Assembly (NCBI GenBank): GCA_009103225.1
Contig: RHPI01000797.1
Location: 1,072,461-1,136,460, forward strand
Direction: 5' to 3'
DNA from: Chlorokybus atmophyticus
Lineage: Eukaryota; Streptophyta; Chlorokybophyceae; Chlorokybales; Chlorokybaceae
Length of the DNA: 64,000 bases
Shown: positions 49,332 to 59,842 of the stretch, one piece after another
How positions within the stretch are numbered: position 1 is the first letter of the stretch
How the letters are laid out: each line of letters begins with the position of its first letter
Made by a program: the position numbers and the translations under genes
The notes under the pieces: generated by a model
Databases searched by the model: none
Told to the model about the DNA's origin: nothing
Seen by the model: the letters and a program-made list of their open reading frames with translations, nothing else

Positions 49332-50628
49332 GTGCGGGTCACATGTTGCACGCCGTGTACAAAGGCTGCCCTGTAGTATACATTTACCCCAACTGCGTGT
49401 TGTTCAGTTTGCCTGCATGAGCAGGCGTGTGACAGTGTAACCATAGACTTACATCCCTGGCTTCTGCTCTTATGTTAACAATTCGTTGCACATGATGTTC
49501 TGAATGTGATGCTATGCCAGCTGTAAATGCTGCATGCGTTGTGGTCCATGGCTGTGTTGGAGGCTGGTAGGGTTGGGTCAACACAGTGTGTTAGTGTAGA
49601 AAATATGCAATGCTGTGCATGTGACTCACCAGTGTGTCGTGGCATGTTCTTTGTTGTCCAGCATGGCATTGGTGCAGGGAGTTCTGCCCGGCTCACAGTT
49701 TGCCCAGACACGCGGAGGTCTGCCTCTGCCAGCTGGGCGCAATTCAGCGGAAGATTACTGATACTCTGCAATTAGTAAACTGTGCGAGCAGCCAGCGTAT
49801 GTGTACGTGTATAGGTGGTATAGGAACATAGCATGCATTGCAACACAGTACTGACTGCAGGTATGTGATGAATGCAGTGTGCCTTGCATGCATGAAACCC
49901 GCGTTGCATCTTTTGTGCTCTATGTGCCCGACAACGCAATTATACAATCCGCCACTAGCGTGTCACCTGACCTGGACAGAACCGCCTGCTGTGATCAGCG
50001 CCAAGTCGCCTGCACGCAAAGTTACCATGAGTTTTGGTATAGTGGGCAAGCACATATCAAGCGCAACACTGATATGTCATGCGTGTGAGTATGCTTGTGC
50101 AGTAATAGGCAGGGTTGACAGTACGTAGCTTGGTGTGACGATGTCGCTGTTAGTGTATGAGAGAGATATGTACCCCCAACGCAGCCCATACCGAGGGTGT
50201 AGATGTTCTTACCGCAATGCAAGTACCCTAAGCACAAGTACGACATCAATATTCTTGGCACGCACATGCCTGGCTGCCACACGCCTCGCACAGTATACAT
50301 CCGCATACCCCAGCACTTGCAATATAAAAACAACCGGGCATGGACAATTGCCCATGTATAACCAAAATGGTTTGCAGCGCTGAGTGCGCACACATAAGTG
50401 GCATGTGCATTGCTGTCGTAACCTGTACATAACAACAACCATCAATACCTATTGCAATGTACTATCCCGGCATGATTGCCGGGGCCTGCCAATCAGGACA
50501 ACAGTGCTCACCTACGGAAACCTACTATTCATGCTAGCTGTACAGGCGTTCCAACATGATGCTGACAGTCTACTGGTGCACAATAAGCGTTAGTGGCTTC
50601 ATGCATTTCAGTGCAGAGCGCTCACTAA
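49332..50628. other. Interval between convergent MED16-like and HPP genes
   Basis: Both flanking genes end here. No exon chain was recognised. It contains the third copy of the dispersed repeat at 50078-50150. Short open frames on both strands have no support. Confidence 0.55.
50078..50150 (+). repeat. Dispersed repeat, copy 3 (partial)
   Basis: The segment shares gcgtgtgagtatgcttgtgc, aataggcaggg and gtagcttggtgtgacgat with copy 2 at 12480-12540. Only the right-hand half is present. The match continues through gctgttagtg. Confidence 0.75.
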
Positions 50629-52932
50629 CTACCACCAGAACGAAGGGTAGTGCCGGTTGCGGGGCAGGTTGTTGACAACGAGCGCAACCGCCAACATGAT
50701 CAGCGTGCCGGACAAAATTGGAGTGAGGACGAACAGATAGCCCTCTGCCGGTTGCAAGACACCAACGACTGATGCTGTCAGCGCCGTCGCACCACCTGCA
50801 TGAGTTGAAATTGGTACAACACGCATTCATGTGCCAGTAGTCCATGAATGGGAGTCAGTATTCCTGAGAAACAGTGACCCTTCTGTTTGTGCACGCACAT
50901 GTACACATGTGATGATATACAAACACAACCTTACTGCGTACACATATGTGTATGGACACGCGTGTGCATGCAAGTACATGATGAAGTGCGTGTGCGTGTG
51001 CTTGTGCGTGCGCTCGCACATGTGTATGTTAGGTGTACATATATTAATACCTGGTGGATGCACAGTGCGAGTGAGTTGCATGACAGCAATGGCGAGTGCC
51101 ACAGCCAGTGCCGCTGCGAGCCAGAGCGTGTTAAGTCTCGCAGGTTCAGGCAGCAGGTCAAAGAGAGCGCGCACCGAGCATCCCACAATGGCAGAAAGGC
51201 ACTGCGTGCACGCAAGATTGATCAACAACCACATTGTGTGGTGACTTATGTGACTTATGCTGAGAGCAGAAGACCATTTGGCTTACTCACATGACCACCC
51301 ATAAAGTTTCTGGGACTGCTCAACTCAGCACCGGGCCGCCCATAAATGAGCACGGCACTTGCTCCTGCAAAGCGTGCATGATGTGTCCCGGCGCCTATGC
51401 ATGCGGCTTGCGAGCAACATATGAATGTGCAGTGGAGTGTTAGAACCTCTTACCAAAGGAGAAGGTCAGCATCGCAACCTCCGGGTGCTGATTTGTAGGC
51501 GAGTTGATCACTCTGAAGTGCAGCAACGCCACAAAAAGTATGCCCAGAAAAGAACCTGCAATAAGCATAAGACACTCGATCGCACGCGAAACATACACAA
51601 ACCGAAAGTAACCAGAACGAAGATTACTTCAAGTACCAAGTATAGAGACGAGTATGTGGTCGGGCGAATCGCGAGGCGTGGGTCGCGGGTGCTCTTTGTT
51701 GTCGTAGTGTTTGTACCACTTGTTGCCTTCGTGCTCGTACATGTAGTACCTACCCAACATCTTGTCTGTGTACAAACGCCAATACCCCACCTCCTCTGGC
51801 GGGCGCGGTTTCTCGCTCAAGTTCTACAAGCGTAGAGAGTTTTACACTCACACACTCACTCAAAGATCTGACATGATAATATACTAAAACCCAAGACGAC
51901 AATGTTGCAATGCAATCACCGTGCTCTCATTACTGTTGTCAGCCCGTTACGGTTGTTGCTATTACAATCGCCATTATGGCATTGATAATGTTTCGTAGTC
52001 GATGCTCACCTTGATGTGTGTTGGTGTCAAGTCCGGTGCAAGCTCCATGTCATCGCACGCGTCTTCTTGCTGCTGCTGCTGCTCAGACGAGTACAACCTG
52101 ACGGGGTGCCCGTAGATGTTGACGGTGTGGTGGTGCGCGGGCGGGTCGCAAGGATCGTGTTGGCTTATTGTGGCTAGATTGCGGTGGTGGTGCGGTGGAG
52201 GGTCGCATGGGTCATGATCAGCTGCTGATGATGCTGAAGTCCTGTGCCGCACCGGTGGCGTGCGTACATCGCGGTCTTCTGCGATGCGAGTCTCTGCGGT
52301 GACGGGATGATCTCTGCTTTGCTGCGCTTCTCCGCTGCGCTGTCGGTCTAAACTGTTGCGTGGCCCTGTTGGTAAGTACATGCATGAGAAGAAGGGTATA
52401 GGTGTGGGAAGTAGGCTGACAGATACTGTTCTCCCCCCCCCCCCCCCCCCCAGTCAGCAAATGGCAAGCAGACTCAGCTACTTTCACAACCGCTCCATTG
52501 AAAGAACGGCATTTCACTTACATGTGCAATCAGCAAGCTATGCTCCCCGTGTTTGCTACAAAGACACACTGTACGATTGATAAAGGTAGCTGCTTCAGCA
52601 TGACTTGAGGAAAAATGGCACAACAACAAACTACAACCTTTCATTCCGTTCTTGTGGCGTGCGTACTGCATGCAAACAGGATTGCAATACAGAACAAAAG
52701 CTGTTCCGCTGTGAACTACAATTGTGCATGCGCATGATGTCAGTGTAAGATCACACCAATCAAGCCTCTCACCAGCTGGCGGCGCCGTCTGCAGCATGGG
52801 CCAGACGGCCTTTGTGCTCGGCGGACGGGGATCGAACTCCTCCGCCGTGTGGAACACCTCTTCCGTTGGCCACCGCGCTGTGCCATGACTCGGCTGCCGC
52901 CGCCACTTGAATAGCTTCTTCAGCACATCCAT
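50629..52932 (-). CDS. HPP-family membrane protein with long soluble N-terminus
   Basis: Seven exons join to 398 residues: 52773-52932, 52010-52365, 51637-51823, 51454-51555, 51291-51364, 51051-51201 and 50629-50795. The C-terminal half is an HPP domain: GASAVLIYGRPGAELSSPRNFMGGH, a membrane segment LWLAAALAVALAIAVMQ, the signature TRTVHPPGGATAL, then LFVLTPILSGTLIMLAVALVVNNL and a final NRHYPSFWW. A plant member in the chloroplast envelope has been linked to nitrite uptake, so anion transport is possible but unproven here. The first 240 or so residues are soluble: basic KKLFKWRR start, a His/Cys/Pro-rich part with HDPCDPPPHHH and HDPCDPPAHHH, a Gln run, and an aromatic WRLYTDKMLGRYYMYEHEGNKWYKHYDN segment. 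Intron 1 contains a run of 19 C (52433-52451). Confidence 0.9.
52433..52451. repeat. Homopolymer run of 19 C in HPP intron 1
   Basis: Nineteen consecutive C on the plus strand (G on the transcribed RNA) lie inside the first intron. The exact length is likely to be polymorphic or error-prone, and G-quadruplex formation in the pre-mRNA is possible. Confidence 0.95.
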
Positions 52933-53269
52933 CGAGGCAGGCGTGTGGTATAAACGACTGCTATGTCAATTGAGTGCACACTCTGCGCAGAGAGAGTTAG
53001 ACTGTGGGGAACTACAGTAAGACAATCACACGTGGTTCGTGTACACAGATGTTGCAGCACAACCAGCAGTATTTATAGTTTCAGGGGACAATGTGTGGTG
53101 CTGGAGTGCCTTGAACATCGGCGGTGAGCTGACGTGTGCAGCAATTTTGCAAACGTTGCAGTCAAGCTGAAACATGTGCACCACGACTCAGTGACACGTG
53201 GACTGAGTGCAAACTCAGCAGATGGCGCTGGCAAGTGGCCAGTTCAGCATGAGGCTGCTCATTTGCTGG

Positions 53270-53300
53270 CTTGGAACTTGCTTACAAAGCAAGTTCCAAG
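53270..53300. other. Perfect short-loop palindrome
   Basis: The arms cttggaacttgctt and aagcaagttccaag are exact reverse complements around a three-base loop (aca). Confidence 0.85.
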
Positions 53301-53662
53301 CAAGCAAGGAAAAGCAACGCGCAACGAGGCAGGCCTCGTCACATCAGCATCAAACCCGCCATGAAGGGGTTGCATAAGGTGCTAGAGGCTGCACAACCCA
53401 TGCACAGCGTTGAAAACACTACAGAACAACTGCAGAGATCAAAGCAAATCCGCAGCACAGTGGACGCCACGCATGCAAAGCGTTGCTAGCGCCTTGAGCC
53501 TTGCGGAGGGGGCGACTAGCAAGCTTGTTTCTTTCTTGCCTAGCAGCTTACAATGGTTGATAGACGTCGAAACCCGCTCCATTGGATTACTGTCTATCCG
53601 GCGCAGGCAACACACAGGTACAAACACGGACGCGAAGGCGAACGCGAACGCGCACGCTGACA

Positions 53663-53692
53663 ACCGCCGCCGCCGCCGCCGCCGCCGCCGCA
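53663..53692. repeat. CCG trinucleotide repeat
   Basis: About ten cgc/ccg units occur in an intergenic region; open frames across it are Arg or Ala repeats without support. Confidence 0.95.
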
Positions 53693-54579
53693 ACCTGGAG
53701 TGTGGATGACAGCTACTGTGTTGGCTTACAGCGACTAGTCATGCACGTTGCCTGCATACAACACCTGCGACATGCATGCGCTAGCTATGGATCATAGCCT
53801 ATGATTGTGCTTGACAATGCGGTAATCTGGTGATACCGTATTGCCACAAAGTGCGAGAGCATTAAAGTGTGCTTTGCGCAGGCTGCATTCTATGGCTGAT
53901 TGTCCGAGATGCCCACATCAGACTACCACATGTTTCAGAACGCTCATGCTGCGTGAGCGATTCACCATACTCATGCTCTTATACAACAAATGAAACATAA
54001 AAAATAGATATGACATGGTTAACATGCATTCATATTTGTTGTTGAGTTGCCTTGCATACACTGCTTGCCCCGTTCGTGCGTTGATGTGTGAATGTCCAAG
54101 GGTTTATTGCTGTTCAGTTTGCACTACGCAACCGGATAAACAATATTGGTCCACATTAGCCACTTAGCACACTTTCACATCCGTACCAAAAAATTGAATC
54201 AAAAAGAGTGACTTTAGCAGCCATGTGGGTGTGCCATACCATGTGGGTATACATATACATATATATCAAGTGTGCTCGCATAAGTAGACGCCGCTTTAGA
54301 GGCATGAAAACATATAAGCGTAGCCTGCAGCAGATGACCTGCAGCGCAAGTAGAGGTTGTCGCAAACTTCAGTCGCTCAAGCTATGATGCTCAATCTGCT
54401 CTCATAAGTGCAATGTCTCATGTGTGCATGCTAAGTACATGTAAAAATAACAATTGTATGTTTGCACCATGTGACATCATCTTTCATTATTGCATGCGTT
54501 ATTGCACATATTGATGAGCATATATACAATGACGTGGAAACATTACACAACTACTCAGTGATATGCGATCACGCTTTGT

Positions 54580-54730
54580 ATTTATCAGGTCGTGGATCAA
54601 TTGATAAATGATGGTAATGCAGATACAGAATCTTGTGCAATAGGCTTATATGTGATCTCGTCGATTTATTAGGTTGTGGAGCAATTGATAAGTGATAATG
54701 TAAATACATAATCTTGTTAAAAAGGCTTTG
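54580..54730. repeat. Two-copy diverged tandem repeat, period about 82 bp
   Basis: The words atttatcaggtcgtgga, caattgataa, tgat(g)gtaatg and aatcttgt at 54580-54640 recur as atttattaggttgtgga, caattgataa, tgataatgtaa and aatcttgt at 54664-54718. The region is AT-rich and non-coding. Confidence 0.8.
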
Positions 54731-54999
54731 CCGGTGTACCACCATTCACAATGCGTTGATCTCAACATATGCCTTGTATGCTGATTAACGATGCGAGCAA
54801 TCTTCAAAAAGTATGTTCATCTGTTGTCAACTTGTTTCATGCACCATAAAGACTACGCTAGCACATTTCGTGCACGCAGGCACAAGACTTCGACCCGGTA
54901 AGTGTAGACTTGTATACTGATTCATGTAGAGTATGAGTATATACCACTTACTATGGAGTGAGTATTTGTTGGGACGGCTGCTTAGTGAAAAGTTATTGG

Positions 55000-55038
55000 A
55001 TCATGCCATGCATAAGAAGTTCTTATGCATGGCATGAT
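55000..55038. other. Perfect 19-bp-arm palindrome with one-base centre
   Basis: The arm atcatgccatgcataagaa is followed by one g and then its exact reverse complement. It is the longest perfect palindrome seen in the window, about 360 bp downstream of the GlyRS stop codon. Confidence 0.9.
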
Positions 55039-55399
55039 GCAAGCATCTGCAGACGCATCAGCCACAGATGCATGACGTAGTCGCTAGCAATTAAACGAAC
55101 CACTGCTACAAGCAATGACACATTACATTTGGTCAGTTCCCAGTCTTGTGGACTAGACCTGTCACAACGTTCTGTTACTCCATTGGCACAGCACATGATC
55201 TGCGAACAGAAACACTTTTTCTGGACAACTGCAACACCAACCTCGCCAGCCTGGCTCGTATTCAGTGAGAATTGCAATTGGCCAAAAACTACCGGAAATT
55301 GCAGCTACCGGTACTTGCGCTCTACTGAGAATCAAAAGCATGGACAGAATTGAAAATTGATAATGAGTCTCGCAACGCTAAAGCTAATAGCCACGCTAT

Positions 55400-58300
55400 T
55401 TAAGCCGCGTCTTCCTTCTGCTGCACTGCAGGGTAGCGCTGTTGGACGTCCTCCCAGGTGATTGTGGCATCACTCATCTGCCTGATGAGCGCGGCAACAT
55501 CCTTGACAGGGACTCGTATCTGGCTCGTGGAGTCGCGCTCGCGCACCGTCACAGTGTCATCCTCAAGACTCTGGAAGTCGATCGTGACGGCAAAAGGGAC
55601 ACCAATCTCGTCTGTCCTGGCATAGCGCTTGCCAATGGTGGTGCCAGTGCTGTCGCTCTTGCTGGAAAGGCCTGCTGCTGTGAGGGCAGCTTCAACTCGC
55701 CGCGAGTATGCGTCAAAGCGCGGTTCTTGCACAAGCGGGAAGATCGTGCACTTGATTGGCGCAACGACTGGCTGCAACCGAAACACCGTTCGCTGCTCGT
55801 CGCCTTCACGGGTGTAGAACGAGTGCTCGTACAGGCAGTAGATGATGCGCCCAATGCCAAATGAGGGTTCGATGACAGAAGGCGTGAACGTCCGCCCTTG
55901 CTGCGTCTCCTTCTTCTTCTCGATGCGCACCATGTCCTTTTGCAGGGTAAATGACTGTAACAACGCGAAGCACATATATAGTCACTTGCAGTGGTGATGA
56001 GCAAACAATATGCAGGCCAGCCCTAGAGATCAAGCCAAGGTCACTGAACAACATACCTGCCCAGTTGTGCAAACAGTGTAGTCTGAAGAGCCAGTTTCTT
56101 CAAGTTTGCTCTTCAGCCCAAGTGCCTCTTCCTCAGACATGGCCTGTCATAGCACAGTAGCCAGTCAGCAATGGTTGCCGAGTGTGGCGCCTACTGACAC
56201 ATTAACTGACAATTGGCTGACAGAAGTCATGAGCCTGCCAATGGTCACCACGAGTTTACCTCTAGTGATTCAGCCAAGACTTTCGCGTCTTTCTTAAAAA
56301 TCTTACCAAGCTCCTTCTTGTCTGGCAGTATTGACAGAACCTAAGCAGCCAAGTCAGTGATGGCGTGCAACCTGTTTGGTTGTGTCAGATAAATGTAAGT
56401 ATTACTTGAGCAGGCTTGCATATGAGACAGATTTTACTGTACCTCAACTTCCTTGGGTGTAGAGTACTTCTCAAATGCGACTAGCGCAGTACCGCTCATA
56501 TCCTACGCTCACAAGCCATGATTAAGGCCTGCAAACGATTAACATGCTGAAGAGACACAGGGTTTCCCAGTAGCTCCTGCCATTACCGTGTGTGCCTTCA
56601 AGTCGTATGCCGAGCGATCCGCAAGCCCGACGCATTCCACCCAACCGTAAGTGCATTCAATCTCCGCATCCCAGCAGTCTTCTGCATAATGCGCCATCTC
56701 GTGCTGCAAGTGTTGCCTGAACCGCAGTCGTTTGCTGTCAATGCCAATCTTTGTCAAAAACAGGTATGTTCGCCCGATGAAGTAGCCCAGAGTTTGGTTG
56801 GCAATCACGCCCTGCAAAAACAGGGCAGCCACAGTGAGCGCTGCACTAGACTTACACGAATGCAGCAAGTAGATGTATCCAAAGATGCAAATGCCAAACA
56901 TCAGTAAACAACGGTGCAATGTTGCAATGCTAAAGCAGCTGACAGCTGCAGACATGTTCGATTCAGGATTGCTGCTGTTATATTTGATGGTTTGCACCAT
57001 GCGCAAAGCATACATCATGTGCATCTGGACAGCTGTACACTTAACAAGGTCCCGCTGCAAAGGGGTTACATACCTTGCCTACGGCTTCACCCAGGTTCAT
57101 CACGACAGGCCGCTTGGGACCCAACTGCTCAGCCCGTGGGTACAGCAAGAAGGAGAGCGGAGCGACTGTGTCAAACTTGGGATGATCCTTGTTGTCCGGG
57201 TTGACAAAATGCTCAATTTCTGCCAGCGTGAACTCGCGAACTCGCAGCAAGCCTTGCCGAGGTGAAATCTGTGCGCCAAATGTGATAAGCTGTAGGCCCT
57301 TGGCAGCACTGAACTGACACAACTTCAGGCTCCAGTGAGCTGTAAGACCTTGGTAACACCTACCTCATTGCGGTATGCCTGCCCGATCTGAGCTGCAGCA
57401 AACGGTAGTTTGCCACCGTTGTAGTACAACAAATCTCTGAAGTTTACAAAGATGCCCTGCGCTGTCTCTGGTCGCATGAACCTGCAGAATGTGATGCACG
57501 CTTTGCGCATGAACTTGTGCATACACCACGAGCATATTGCCACTGATCTCCGTCAGTTACATGACATTTACACTCCAGGCATACCCTCTGAACTGGCCTG
57601 TAGGGCCAATAGACGTTGCAAACATGAGATTAAATGGGAACGGCTCTGTGAGGTCATTCTTGGTGTCCGGCGCCTTAACGCCATACTTCTTCAAGCGCGT
57701 CCCAAGCTCCTCAGCGGTGAACTCATCGACGCGTGCCAGGTCAAGGCCGTACTCGTCTTTCTTCTCTGCCGACAGTCCAGGCTCGGCAAGAAGCTTTTCC
57801 ACCACGTCCTTCAACAGATGGTCAGCCCTGTGTGATAGGAACGTTGATACAAGCATGAAAGTGCTTCACTGTCTTAAAACGCGCATACATGTGACAGCGC
57901 AGCACAGTGCAGTACTGTTGTTGCAGTAGACACACAACATTGTGTAATTGGGACACTATCCACTAGCAGTTTGTTACCACATAGATGCAATGTCATGAGC
58001 AGTGTGGTACCACAATGTCATAAGCATAACGACGTGTGCGGACACTGCGCTGTGGCCTCACCGGAAACAGTTGTGGTTGACGACATCCTTGACCATAAGG
58101 TCAGTGAATTTGTCAACATGCCCAGACGCTTTGAGAACAACCTCTGGGGTTACGCATGGGCACTCCACCTCAAGCATGTTCTCCTCAAGCACATAGTGCT
58201 GCCTCCACAGTGCTAGCACATTGGACTTGACTGCGCAGCCTGGTGGGCCGTAATCATACAACCCCGCAACACTGCCGTAAATCTTAAAGGCAGGGATGTA

Positions 58301-59463
58301 GAACAGCCGCCTTTCCAAGGCATTTGCAACCTGCGTACCGCTGCTCAACATGCATGCATTGCAGTTCCTTAATGTAGTCTTTGTACATCATACACAATGC
58401 AGTCTTTATACATCATGTAACAAACCTGTGGCAAACCATGCATTGCTTCATGCATGCAATACACCGCCACAATCAAATATTTGCTTTCATGCAGCAAACC
58501 TTCATGTCATGTCATCAACAAGGTAAACACCATCGAACATAATAGACAATTACGAGGTGGGAATGTGCTGACGTATTGTGTACAAAGGTTTATGTGTGTG
58601 GAGTAAGTTCTGAAAAGACACGCACGCACAAACACCACATTTCACCGCTGCTCACAATACCTGTTGCCTGAGTGCTTCCCTACTTGCTGCCTTGGCTGCA
58701 CCGCTGGGTCGCGCAGCATCAAGGCGCTTCGTGATCTCCTCCAAACCCAGCTTCATCACTCTTAGTTGCTCAATTGCAGCGGCAACCTGCACAGATTACA
58801 GTAGCGCATGTCGTTCAACCAACCATCACACTGCCAAGATGACCACAACGCGCCACGCTAGTAAGCTGCATGGTGTCTATCGCAACCAGCCCTGAGAGAA
58901 TGTGACATGAATAGACTGTAAGGCTTGCATGACAAACAGACATCCAACAGAACATGTGTCTGAGCGTGCAACAGCTACATGGTTGAAAATCAACCATCCG
59001 CATTTAGAATGAAGCATTCCGCAAGGCACTGGCCTCAATCAATCATGCTTTCAACAGTTCACACAACCAAACCACATAAGCGCGTGTTTAAGAAGAAGTT
59101 CAATGTTCCCAGCATGCTCTAGCTACCTTCACTCACTTACACAGGGCAGCCTGTGTAAGTGAGTGAGAGTAAGAGTGCGTGAAGGTAGCTAGCATGCTGT
59201 GGAGTGTTTGCACAACGAAGTGCAATGCTGCTAGCGATTGAAATATATCGCTGGCATGCTTGTCCTCCACAACAGGCAGCTGCTAGTGACATGCGGCATG
59301 CTTCAACACACAAGAAGCAGCCAATGACTCCCACACTTACCTCCTCCTTGTCAGCCTTCTTGGCCTTGAGGGCCCTTACGGTGTCGCCCTGCGTCGTCAC
59401 CGCCGCCTGCGACTTGGCGACTTCAGCCTCTAGCGCCGCAACGTCAACGCCATTCTCTGCCAT
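55400..59463 (-). CDS. Glycyl-tRNA synthetase, eukaryotic alpha2 type with WHEP domain
   Basis: Eleven exons join to 693 residues: 59341-59463, 58661-58786, 58062-58330, 57585-57827, 57364-57481, 57074-57268, 56587-56811, 56443-56502, 56260-56340, 56057-56143 and 55400-55954. It charges tRNA-Gly with glycine. An N-terminal WHEP helix pair ([13 protein letters not shown], then [12 protein letters not shown]) precedes the class II catalytic core. Family hallmarks are [98 protein letters not shown] and [14 protein letters not shown]-terminal anticodon-binding domain follows ([30 protein letters not shown]). Length and order are those of plant cytosolic GlyRS. No organelle leader was seen from the ATG at 59463. 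Intron 1 holds a long inverted repeat at 59111-59198. Confidence 0.97.
59111..59198. other. Inverted repeat in GlyRS intron 1
   Basis: Inner arms cactcacttacacagg and cctgtgtaagtgagtg are exact 16-bp reverse complements around gcag. Outer arms agcatgctctagctaccttc and gaaggtagctagcatgct pair again after a short internal loop. The fold would extend over almost 90 nt in the pre-mRNA. Confidence 0.9.
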
Positions 59464-59842
59464 GATGACGAGAACCAAGACCTTCCAGGACAGTCCGCTA
59501 CTGTCCGCCCTCACCTAGACCACCCCACCAACAACACCTCCGCCGCCGCTTGCTGACAAACGCACGGCACTTTTGTGTCGCTTTTGGCTGCTCAGCGGCG
59601 CTGATATCGGCAGAAGAAATCCGATTCCATACCTTTCTCGGCGCTTGGAACAGGTTGATGACACGATATCCGCAACGTTGAAAGAATATCGACATGAAGA
59701 GGCACAAGCAATCCACTAACTTTTACCACAGCGGCGGCAGTAAAGCTACTGGACTGCCAGACGCTTGCCGCAGGAAGGGGATGAAAAGGAGGGGACGGAG
59801 GTGGAGGCATGCGTAGGTGACGGTGTTCAGGGGGGACGTTAC
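59464..59842. promoter_or_regulatory. Short bidirectional promoter region
   Basis: Only 379 bp separate the divergent start codons of GlyRS and the transit-peptide protein, so the two 5' UTRs and promoters must share or abut here. No TATA element was evident. A gccgccgcttgct stretch sits near the GlyRS side. Confidence 0.6.

Larger units (their letters stand above)
52933..55399. other. Gene-free interval with palindromes and simple repeats
   Basis: It lies between the HPP start and the GlyRS stop. It contains a 14-bp-arm palindrome (53270-53300), a (ccg)n tract (53663-53692), a two-copy tandem repeat (54580-54730) and a 19-bp-arm palindrome (55000-55038). Much of 53.9-54.9 kb is AT-rich. No exon chain was recognised. 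Confidence 0.6.
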
